From positions 1,612,001 through 1,676,000 of the forward strand of contig NZ_CP011072.1 of the NCBI RefSeq assembly GCF_001190925.1: a stretch of 64,000 nt of DNA. The letters run 5' to 3'. Origin of the DNA: Azoarcus sp. CIB. GTDB lineage: Bacteria > Pseudomonadota > Gammaproteobacteria > Burkholderiales > Rhodocyclaceae. Below the pieces are notes generated by a model. The model saw only the letters and a list, made by a program, of their open reading frames with translations. It was not told the origin of the DNA and made no database searches. A program made the position numbers and the translations under genes. This document shows, in pieces, positions 18,460 through 26,401 of the stretch (its first letter is position 1; each line of letters opens with the position of its first letter).

Positions 18460-19232
18460 CCAGATGCTCATTTCTTGAGATATCCCATAAGTTCCCTCAC
18501 GGGGTATTACACGATATGGCTCTGTGCATGGCTTATTTCTACGCGAACTCCAAAGGCATGTCAACGAATGCGAATAAAATTGCCGGAAATATATGAAAAT
18601 ATAACGCTTAGGCATTATGTGATGGGCGTGACCGTATCAATGTGAAATCGTCGCTGCGAGCGTCGCGTTCTGCTTGTCATTCGCAAAGATGCCGTCACTG
18701 AAGGCACTGCGCTCGTGCGCGCCAAAGGCTCTGGCCGTAACTTGCGCCATCTGTTCAGATGTAAATTGTCTCGAGAGTGTCTCGGCGGATGATATGAAGT
18801 CGGTGGATTATGTTTGCGCAGTTGGTCGTTGTGGGGGGGGCTGGGGGCGCAAGCGCCCCGGTCTAGCCGACTGGCTTGCAGTTCCGGTCGTACGGCTGTC
18901 CGTGGGCTATTGATCCAATTGTTCGGTCCGAAAGCCGATAGGGGTGATGTCTTGTGGCCTCAACCTGACGATGTGACTTTTTGCCGCCTGAGTGGCTTCC
19001 GAAAGTTCGAAAACGTCACATCGAACGACACCCGGTTGACCTCTACCTGCAAGGTGGGGAAGTCGAACATCGTCAGCGGATCCCGGCCGTCGTAGTACTT
19101 GTCCTGGGTGTCGTTGTATTTATGTCCGGCAAGCCGTGTCCGATTATCTGAGTAGGACCTCACACGTATCGGCGGTAACGCCATCGACGACAGAACGGTG
19201 AGTCACGCAGGTTGTGCTTGTGCTGCCTATAA
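18460..19232. other. Gene-poor stretch
   Basis: No gene supported. A frame on the minus strand around 18960-19184 (containing YYDGRDPLTMFDFP) looks protein-like for about 60 codons and may be a gene fragment, but I do not recognise it. A GGGGCG/CGCCCC hairpin lies near 18845. Confidence 0.35.
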
Positions 19233-20245
19233 CCCATTCCATTACACAGATCTCCGACGCCCCTGAGCTGGTCATAAAATATGCTGATTCAGCTAGTTAA
19301 CACTTTGCTTGTGGACCTGCTGAAAAAAGCGTCCACTCTCGTCTTTTGGCGAGAGAACATGGCGACAGAGGCGGCGGGCTGGGTGGCGATGGAATTCGAA
19401 GGCATGGATCTGGGGGACGAGCGGCTGAATCGGCGGGCGGTGAAGCTGACGGAGAAACTGGCGGCGAAGCCGATGTCGAGCATCCCGTCGGCCTGCGGTG
19501 GTTGGAGCGAGACGGCGGCGGCGTACCGCTTTCTGTCGCAGGAGGAGATGTCCTGGCAGGACATCGTGCAGCCGCACTGGCAGCGGACGCAGGAACGCAT
19601 GGCGGCCCACGAGGTAGTGCTGTGCGTGCAGGACACGACGGAACTGGACTTCAACGGTCAGGAGATTGCCGGCCTCGGGCCGCTGTCGTATTAGGCGCAG
19701 CGCGGCATGTACCTGCACCCGACCTATGCGGTGACGCCGGAGCGCGAACCGCTGGGCCTGCTCGACGCCTGGATGTGGGCGCGCAACTTCAAGGATGGCG
19801 AGGGCGAGCGGGCGCAGGTGGGGGAGAGCACGCGCTGGATCGAGGGCTACGAACGGGTGGCGGAACTGGCGGCGGCATTGCCGAACACGCGCCTGGTGTA
19901 TGTGGCCGACCGGGAGTCCGACATCATTGCCCTGATGCTGAGCGCCCAGGACTTGGGCACACCCGCGGACTGGCTCGTCCGCTCCCAGCATAACCGTGCG
20001 TTGCCGGAGGGCGACAATCTGTGGGAGCGCCTGACGTCGGGCACGACATTGGGGGAAATGGCCTTCAGACTCAACGACGTCATCCGTCTCATGGCGGGAC
20101 TCGGTGGATTCCTCGGCCGGAAAGGAGACGGCGAGCCGGGCGTGAAGACCATCTGGCTCGGGCTACAGCGCGTCACCGACTTCGCCGCCGGCCTGCGTCA
20201 CGCCAGAGAGTTCGGCGAGCTTTGAGATGTGTGTAATGGAATGGG
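19233..20245 (+). mobile_element. Defective IS4-family (Tn5-like) element
   Basis: Bounded by 22-base inverted repeats: CCCATTCCATTACACAGATC and two more bases at 19233-19254, matched at 20224-20245 on the other strand with one mismatch. At about 1 kb it is too short for a complete element, because the transposase gene has lost its middle. No clear target duplication was seen. Confidence 0.82.
19359..20225 (+). pseudogene. IS4-family transposase, stop codon and deletion
   Basis: The frame starts MATEAAGWVAMEF and keeps the typical Tn5-like N-terminus (DLGDERLNRRAVKL, SWQDIVQPHWQRT, LCVQDTTELDFNG with the first catalytic Asp). A TAG at 19692 interrupts it after GLGPLSY; the same frame resumes with MYLHPTYAVTPE and VYVADRESDI (second Asp). 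After DNLWERLTSGTTLGEM the reading jumps to a C-terminal part (NDVIRLMAGLGGFLGRKGDG), so the region with the catalytic Glu is deleted. The gene cannot make an active enzyme. Confidence 0.9.
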
Positions 20246-20561
20246 TTTGGCGGCTGATAAACGTAGAGAGGATGGCGGCGGTGCGTCAATAGTTGTCGCA
20301 TCTATCAAACATCATGACTCCACCGGCACTCATCGTCTTCCAACCACGTTGGGAAATACATCATGAACGGCCAACTGCAGACATTGATTAGCCGGAGGCA
20401 TCAGCCCATGCGCGAACTGCGTGGCAACGCCCGCGACCACGTCATCACCATCACACGGATCGCCTCACACCCGATTTATGTCATAACCCGTTAAAATAGT
20501 GACGCGGCCTATAACATCACCTACTCCGCATTTCGAGTTCCAGAATCAGCCTGAGAGAGCT
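20246..20561. other. Upstream region of the HerA-Hsp70 operon
   Basis: No recognised gene; a 43-codon frame begins at 20363 but has no supporting feature. The promoter of the six-gene operon must lie here or within the IS4 scar; I do not see a strong sigma-70 pair. Confidence 0.35.
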
Positions 20562-23500
20562 ATGGCCAACCCCATTCAACACAAGGCATCGACACACCCG
20601 GTTGCTGGGCTCGTTCAGATCGATCCGGCCCTTCTTGAAAACATCCAGCGCACACCGCAGCCGGAACTTGCATGTTCAGTGTCTCCGCGCCCTAAGTTGT
20701 GGCTGATGCGCCTGGATGAAATCAATGAAGAAAGCCCCAGCACCTATCGAAGCGCGTTAGCCAACGTGTATGCGACGCTAGACGCGGACGACGGCACGAG
20801 CTTCCTATACCTGCTCGACGGAGGGCCAGACGGGGTTTCGCTGCATTTCGGCATTATTGAGTCACGCCCTGATTCCGGTTCTCATGAGGCGTTCAAGAAT
20901 CTATGGGGTGCCCTCGAAGGACAACTTCCTGGCATCAACCTGGGCAATGAAGAGAACATCGAGCCACTCATTCAGCGTCTCGAACAAAGTCGTTTCCAAG
21001 GAGTCGTTCTTGGGGTGCCCACTTTGCAGGACGAAGGACAGGGGAGTGAAGACGAGAATTTTCAAGGCATTGAAAGACTGGTGCGCACCCTGGTTTCCCA
21101 GCGCGGACTCAAAGATCCGAATGTCACGCGCTGGCAACTGGCCGTTGTCTGCCAACCGCTGAGCCGTGTCGAGGCGCGTAAGAGACTTGACGCCGCCTAC
21201 GATCTGGCCAGTGAAATTGCTGCACTAGTTCGTACCAGTGTCCAAGCGAGCGGCAACAGCAGCGAGCAGAAGGGTAGTTCGTACAGCAGTAGCACTGCCG
21301 ACGGTGAAAACACCAATCGGGCAGATTCGCGCGGCAAGTCGGAAGGCGTCTCCGATACACGCAGTCACGGCACTAGCAAGAGCAATGGTAGCTCCTCCAG
21401 CAGCGGCGGCCAGAACTCTGGCACCTCGCAAGCCAAGAACTGGGGTACCAACGAGGGGGTAACGAAGACCACCGGTACTTCGACGACCCGAACAGAAAGC
21501 GACAGTGTCAATCTCAGCCGTAACAGTGGCAGCAGCCTCGGCATCACCCAGGAGTTCACTGACAAGCGCTCGCAGCACCTTCTAGAACACTTAGAGAAGA
21601 TCCTCATTCCGCGCTTGCAAAAAGGTGTCACCAAGGGCCTGTTCTGCACGGCCATACACATCTGCGCTGACCGTCCGTCGACTTATCGCAGCCTCAAACG
21701 AACCCTTTGCGCGACCTACCAGGGCGGCGAAGCCACCGCCAGTCCAATGGAGGTGCTCGATCTTCCGGAGGGTAGCGCAGGCCAAGCCCTGCGGCTGCCA
21801 CTCCTCGCACAACCTCTTGAGCCTCGGGTCGCCGTTTTTCACAGCCTGGGGGCAGGAAGAGCGCCCAATAGCCTAGGTAGCCTACTCACCGCCGACGAAG
21901 TTGCCCTGGTTGCCGGCTTGCCGCGTCAGGAATTACCCGGCCTGCGCCGGCGCAAGACGGTTGAGTTTACCGTCGCCCTGCCGCGTCCAGGCGAGTCGGA
22001 TGCCATCGATCTCGGCGAAGTCATTGACTGCGGGCGGCGGCAGCCCAGCAACCGAGTGCGGCTCGACAAGGCTGACCTCAACAAGCACTGCTTCATCACT
22101 GGCGTCACTGGCGCCGGAAAGACCACCACCTGCCTCAATCTGCTGGTCGAATCAGGGCTCCCCTTTTTGGTTATTGAGCCTGCAAAAACGGAATACCGTG
22201 CATTGCACGGGCGTCTCGCAGGCGAAATCGATTATTACCGCCCGAATGGCGACACGCATCGCAGCCTGCGCCTGAATCCTTTTGCGCTCTTACATCGAAA
22301 ACAGAAACTGAAGAGTCACGCATCCTTCCTGCGCAACGCGTTTGCTGCCATTTTCCCGATGGAAGCCTCGATGCCCTACTTGGTCGAGCAGGCCATCCTG
22401 CGAGCTTACGAAGAAAAAGGATGGGATCTTGCCGACGACAGTTGCTTGTTGGCCGACGATCCCTTCGATCCGGCCGCCCGCGCCTGGCCGACTATGAGCG
22501 ACATGATCCGCCAACTCGACGTATTGATTCCCGAGCAACGCATGGGTCCGGAATTCACGGAAAAATACCGTGGTTCGCTGGTATCGCGGCTCACCAGCCT
22601 GACCCACGGCGTGCTCGGCGATGTGCTCGACGTACCGCAATCGCTCGATTTCACCGCGCTGCTCGATCGTCATGTGGTAATCGAACTCGAAGAAGTCAAG
22701 GATGGCGAAGGCAAGGCTCTGATGATGGCTCTTTTGCTCGGCGCCGTCAGCGAAGCCATTCGCCAGCGCCACAGCAACGACTCGTCGTTTCGCCACCTCA
22801 CTCTGGTTGAGGAGGCACACCGCCTGCTCTCCCGCCCCGAACCCGGGGACAAGGCGCGCGCAATGGCCGTGGATGCCTTTGCCGATCTGCTCGCCGAAGT
22901 GCGCAAGTATGGCGAAGGTTTGATCATCGCCGATCAAATTCCGGCCAAGCTGATTCCAGACGTCATCAAGAATACCCATACCAAGATCGTGCACCGGTTG
23001 TTTGCCGAAGATGACCGCCGTGCCATGGGTGAGGCAATGATGATGGATGATGACCAGCGTGATTTTATGCCCAATCTCGCCACAGGCGAAGCCATCGTTT
23101 TCTGTGGTGGCTGGCATGGCCCAACCCATGCGGCCATTCGTTCCGATCACGCCGGCACCGATCGCTCCCCATTGGCCGAGGCGGACATCGAAGCGCGCGC
23201 CATCGGGCAACTTTGGCGTGAGCGGAAGCGCTACTACCCCAGCCTCGCGACTCTGGGCTGGCTAGGGTCTGGGGAGGACGCTCCGCATCGTTTTGCACAG
23301 TTTGTGCGCCACACACGTAAGGCCTTCGGCCACCTGCTTGCTCTCAACCCGCACAACCGAGGACAAAAGCGTGAGTACCTCTACGCACAACGCTTTGCCG
23401 CACTGCAGCGCTGGCTCCACGACTGGCAAACGTTTGCAATAACCGCACCGCTCAACATCGATGCCTGGGGGAGGCTCAGTGGCCAACCCCGGCCCGGCCA

Positions 23501-23744
23501 ACCGCTCACTGCGCCGCTCCTGGCAATGCTGTACGACGCTAGCCCGCGCCCTCATGCGCAGGCCAAGCCAAACTCTGCTTGGCCTTGGCTGATCGCGGAT
23601 TGGCACTTGTGGCAAGGGCCGTTCGACACTCTCCTCGAACATCTGGCTGGCGGCGTTGATGCTACGGATTTTGTCAAGCGCATGAATGAATCACGTGAGC
23701 TGAAAGGGGTTTTGGTAAACCTGGGCCAGTATCAGAGTTTTTGA
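20562..23744 (+). CDS. HerA/DUF87-type ATPase with Ser-rich insert
   Basis: A 1060-residue protein. The N-terminal 220 residues are mixed alpha/beta of unknown fold. Residues about 227-327 are a Ser/Gly/Thr/Asn-rich low-complexity insert. The C-terminal half is a HerA/FtsK-superfamily motor: Walker A GVTGAGKTTT at about residue 514, Walker B LTLVEEAHRLL near 745, and downstream IIADQIPAKL and NTHTKIVHRL, which match the sensor/arginine-finger part of HerA proteins. Such ATPases form hexameric DNA or protein translocases and occur in many anti-phage loci with nucleases, but no nuclease is seen here. ATG at 20562 was chosen over an upstream GTG because GAGAG precedes it. First gene of a six-gene operon. 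Confidence 0.88.
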   Translation: MANPIQHKASTHPVAGLVQIDPALLENIQRTPQPELACSVSPRPKLWLMRLDEINEESPSTYRSALANVYATLDADDGTSFLYLLDGGPDGVSLHFGIIESRPDSGSHEAFKNLWGALEGQLPGINLGNEENIEPLIQRLEQSRFQGVVLGVPTLQDEGQGSEDENFQGIERLVRTLVSQRGLKDPNVTRWQLAVVCQPLSRVEARKRLDAAYDLASEIAALVRTSVQASGNSSEQKGSSYSSSTADGENTNRADSRGKSEGVSDTRSHGTSKSNGSSSSSGGQNSGTSQAKNWGTNEGVTKTTGTSTTRTESDSVNLSRNSGSSLGITQEFTDKRSQHLLEHLEKILIPRLQKGVTKGLFCTAIHICADRPSTYRSLKRTLCATYQGGEATASPMEVLDLPEGSAGQALRLPLLAQPLEPRVAVFHSLGAGRAPNSLGSLLTADEVALVAGLPRQELPGLRRRKTVEFTVALPRPGESDAIDLGEVIDCGRRQPSNRVRLDKADLNKHCFITGVTGAGKTTTCLNLLVESGLPFLVIEPAKTEYRALHGRLAGEIDYYRPNGDTHRSLRLNPFALLHRKQKLKSHASFLRNAFAAIFPMEASMPYLVEQAILRAYEEKGWDLADDSCLLADDPFDPAARAWPTMSDMIRQLDVLIPEQRMGPEFTEKYRGSLVSRLTSLTHGVLGDVLDVPQSLDFTALLDRHVVIELEEVKDGEGKALMMALLLGAVSEAIRQRHSNDSSFRHLTLVEEAHRLLSRPEPGDKARAMAVDAFADLLAEVRKYGEGLIIADQIPAKLIPDVIKNTHTKIVHRLFAEDDRRAMGEAMMMDDDQRDFMPNLATGEAIVFCGGWHGPTHAAIRSDHAGTDRSPLAEADIEARAIGQLWRERKRYYPSLATLGWLGSGEDAPHRFAQFVRHTRKAFGHLLALNPHNRGQKREYLYAQRFAALQRWLHDWQTFAITAPLNIDAWGRLSGQPRPGQPLTAPLLAMLYDASPRPHAQAKPNSAWPWLIADWHLWQGPFDTLLEHLAGGVDATDFVKRMNESRELKGVLVNLGQYQSF

Positions 23745-23761
23745 CAACCAAGGAGAAAGAC

Positions 23762-24451
23762 ATGGATTTTGGGTTCATTACTAGCGCCATCGGTACCATC
23801 AGCAGCGCCGTCAGTACCATCGGTAGCGCCCTCTCATCCTTTGCCAGTGGGGTCAGCACGGTCATCGGCAAGATCGTAACTACGTTAAGTCCGGTGGCCG
23901 AGGCACTGGGCAAGTTTGCCAATGCCTTCCTGCAGGTGCTGGGCATCCTAAAAGCCGACGAAAAAACTGAAGACCTCGGCGAGCGTGCCCTGCAGGCCGC
24001 AGAAAAGGGCATCACCCTCGACCAGTTCGACGACTTCGACTGTTATCTGGACGCACTGCGCAACTTCGATCTCGACCCGGACAAGGCGGAGAAACGCAGC
24101 CACGCGGAAAAACTGGTCGCGGGCCTGGGCGTTGGAACCGTTGCCGTAGAACGCAAATTCAACGCCGCCCCGGGCGCCCTCGACAGCATGTGGCTACTGC
24201 CCATTGCGAACCCGAGCTACTTCACGCCCGAGCGGATGCAAAGCATCGTTAGCACCGGTCGCTTGACTGGCGATCTCTGGGCTTATCTCGACAAGCGCCT
24301 CTCTGCAGGTGACAGCAGTCGCCTGGAAGAATCTCTGGCCGCAGGCGCCCCGGAAGCAGGCGACAAGGAACAGCTCTACGAAGCTCTCGACCAGGCTAGT
24401 GACAAGTGGGAAGCACTCGGGCGGCAAATCGAAAGCGGCAAGGACGCATGA
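23762..24451 (+). CDS. Small protein with hydrophobic N-terminus, unknown
   Basis: A 229-residue protein. AAGGAG six bases before ATG 23762 fixes the start. The first 65 residues are Gly/Ala/Ser/Ile/Val-rich and amphipathic (starting MDFGFITSAIGTISSAVSTI), like pore-forming or tape-measure helices. The rest is soluble and acidic with DDFDCYLDALRNFDLDPDKA. It lies 17 bases after the HerA-like gene and overlaps the next gene by four bases. The hydrophobic start and the sequence around NFDL are echoed in the next protein, suggesting related roles. Membrane insertion is a hypothesis. Confidence 0.72.
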   Translation: MDFGFITSAIGTISSAVSTIGSALSSFASGVSTVIGKIVTTLSPVAEALGKFANAFLQVLGILKADEKTEDLGERALQAAEKGITLDQFDDFDCYLDALRNFDLDPDKAEKRSHAEKLVAGLGVGTVAVERKFNAAPGALDSMWLLPIANPSYFTPERMQSIVSTGRLTGDLWAYLDKRLSAGDSSRLEESLAAGAPEAGDKEQLYEALDQASDKWEALGRQIESGKDA

Positions 24452-24663
24452 GCATGGGATTTTTATCTTCCATATGCTCGGCCATATCCGGGACAATAGC
24501 CAGCATCGACGAAAAGAAGCCTGAGCGCACCACGGATGCCACGCTGTTCAAGGATTTTGACGTTGAATGTAAACGGCTGCAGAACTTCGACCTCGAAGCC
24601 CCGGTCGAGTCCGTGGCTAGCCCCAACGCGCGCGCGCAACGCAGGGACTTCGGCCAATCATGA
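24448..24663 (+). CDS. Small protein, short relative of the preceding one
   Basis: A 71-residue protein starting MSMGFLSSICSAISGTIASI and containing DFDVECKRLQNFDLEAP. Both the hydrophobic start and the DFD...L.NFDL segment resemble the 229-residue protein just upstream, so it may be a truncated duplicate or a second subunit. The ATG overlaps the upstream stop (ATGA) and its own stop overlaps the next start in the same way. No catalytic motif. Confidence 0.6.
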   Translation: MSMGFLSSICSAISGTIASIDEKKPERTTDATLFKDFDVECKRLQNFDLEAPVESVASPNARAQRRDFGQS

Positions 24664-25499
24664 CGAACGCAACCCCCGCGCTGATTCTGCTCCTCCTTGA
24701 CCAGCACCTCGCCGCCTGGCTCGCCCTGCCTGGCGGCGTGCCACGCGACCAGCCAATTGAAGGCGAAGGAGGCTGGATTCCGTGTCATACAGCTGATGAG
24801 CTCCTCCAGGGCCTTGACGATCTGCGCAGCCGACTCAGCGGTGAGCTCGGAACCAACTTCCATCTCGAACTGCTTCACGACGACGCTAGCCGTGCCCTGC
24901 TGACGACGGCGCTGTCCAAACTGGCCCCACGCCTCGCCGCCAGCGCCTGGCAAATCCGACGCTGGGAGCCACTTGCCACCCGCTGCGGGCTGCGAAGCAC
25001 TGAACGCGCACGTCCGGCCAGTGACTGGATCGCCCAGCATGCACTGCCGTTGCTGCTTGCCAGTGATGATGTCAGCGCACGCAAGCACATGCAGGAAGCC
25101 ACGCAGCGTGACCATGCCAGCCTCACGGGGCAACTGCAGGCCGAGCGCGCGCAACTCCAGCGTGAAAACGATACCCTGCGTGCGCAGAACGAAGCACTGC
25201 GCCGGGTGGATGCCGAGCGGCTCATCGTTTACCTGCCAGCACTCTTCCCCCGCATCTTCACTGAGATCGGGGGGCAGGACCTGGCACTGCTCACCGGCCG
25301 ACCCGAGCCTTATGCCTTGCCCAACCCCTACCCGGAGCCGAGCCCAGAGGTCCTGCACACCATGCAACGCGACTTCCGCGCCCTGCCGCCCGAATTGCAA
25401 CGGCAGATCGTCGGCTTCATTGCCCGCCTGCCGCAGCGACAGAAACTCAAACCGCGTCCGGAAATGCGCGAACTCGTTCTAGATCTTGAAAGTGAGTGA
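24660..25499 (+). CDS. Coiled-coil protein of the HerA-Hsp70 operon
   Basis: A 279-residue protein of unknown function. The N-terminal half is mixed (TPALILLLLDQHLAAWLALP at the start), and residues about 155-190 form a coiled coil (QAERAQLQRENDTLRAQNEA). The end is helical, with Pro/Arg-rich segments. No membrane helix is clear apart from the short Leu-rich start. It begins with an ATGA overlap and ends four bases before the next gene, so co-expression with the ATPase genes is very likely. An adaptor role is inferred. Confidence 0.7.
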   Translation: MTNATPALILLLLDQHLAAWLALPGGVPRDQPIEGEGGWIPCHTADELLQGLDDLRSRLSGELGTNFHLELLHDDASRALLTTALSKLAPRLAASAWQIRRWEPLATRCGLRSTERARPASDWIAQHALPLLLASDDVSARKHMQEATQRDHASLTGQLQAERAQLQRENDTLRAQNEALRRVDAERLIVYLPALFPRIFTEIGGQDLALLTGRPEPYALPNPYPEPSPEVLHTMQRDFRALPPELQRQIVGFIARLPQRQKLKPRPEMRELVLDLESE

Positions 25500-25503
25500 C
25501 GCC

Positions 25504-26388
25504 ATGGGAAGAAAAGACCATGACGATACCGACCCGCTGGCTCACCTGGACAAGGACGCACGCAAGCGTCTGGAAAAGCTCGGCGAGGAATGGGACAAGG
25601 ACGCTGGTGGCTGGCTTGAAAAGCTTACTGCCCCCGATCTGCGCCTGATTCTGGAAAACTTCCGTCCGCTGCACGATCTGATCCGGCGGATTGCAGCCAG
25701 CGCCTCCGGCCAAGCCGTGCCCAGTGCCGCCGCGCAGCAAGTGCTGGAAGCCTCCTGCAGCCAGGCAGAAAGTGAAAAAGACGCGGCCTTGGCCGAAGAC
25801 CTGACCTTGCTGGAGCAGCTCGATGCCTGCCATCAGGAGCAGACAGAACTGCGCCGGCAACTCCAAGCCACAGAAAAGCGGCAGGCCAAACTGGAAGCAG
25901 ATAACCTTCGTCTCACAAGCGAACTCGGTGCGCAGCAACGCGAACTCACCCAGCTGCGCCTGCATGCCGACCTGCCGCCGGTGCTCGGCCTGCTTCGCCG
26001 TGATCCGGCACTTGCTGAGCGTCTGGGGCTTGGTAGCCTGCCGGACGACACCAGCCAGGCGTTGATCCGCGCCGTGGCCGTGCTTTCCCAGATGGGCACT
26101 ATCGAACGCTTGTGGGACACCCTCAGGGAAGGTTGCGAACGCGAGTGCCGGCCCGCCAACGCCGAAGAAACTGCGCTGCTGCAAACAGCCCTCGACTGGC
26201 ATAACCACAATTGGCAGAAAAAACCTTTTGCCCTGCACCACCCCAGCGACGGCAGGCACTTCGACTTCAGTAAGGAACAGCGCGCCGCCACCTCGCCCAG
26301 CGGCGACACCCTCACCACGGTCTGGCTACCCGGCATTGTCTCCGGAAATGGTGCCGTGCAAAAAAAGGCGCTGGTCGCCACCCGATAG
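25504..26388 (+). CDS. Coiled-coil protein preceding the Hsp70-like gene
   Basis: A 294-residue protein starting MGRKDHDDTDPLAHLDKDAR. Residues about 80-155 form a long coiled coil (AEDLTLLEQLDACHQEQTEL and on), followed by a helical segment and a C-terminal domain with WHNHNWQKKPFALHHPSDG. It resembles the GrpE position in Hsp70 operons in gene order (helical protein immediately before the Hsp70-fold gene), but no GrpE signature is seen, so that link is only suggestive. It lies 13 bases before the next gene. Confidence 0.7.
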   Translation: MGRKDHDDTDPLAHLDKDARKRLEKLGEEWDKDAGGWLEKLTAPDLRLILENFRPLHDLIRRIAASASGQAVPSAAAQQVLEASCSQAESEKDAALAEDLTLLEQLDACHQEQTELRRQLQATEKRQAKLEADNLRLTSELGAQQRELTQLRLHADLPPVLGLLRRDPALAERLGLGSLPDDTSQALIRAVAVLSQMGTIERLWDTLREGCERECRPANAEETALLQTALDWHNHNWQKKPFALHHPSDGRHFDFSKEQRAATSPSGDTLTTVWLPGIVSGNGAVQKKALVATR

Positions 26389-26401
26389 GCAAGAATTTTC
26401 G

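Noticed and set aside
18960-19184. Small gene on the minus strand
   Set aside because: About 60 codons look protein-like, but there is no start signal, no recognised family and it lies in a scarred region.
25504-26388. GrpE co-chaperone
   Set aside because: Helical and placed before an Hsp70-fold gene, but no GrpE sequence signature could be seen.
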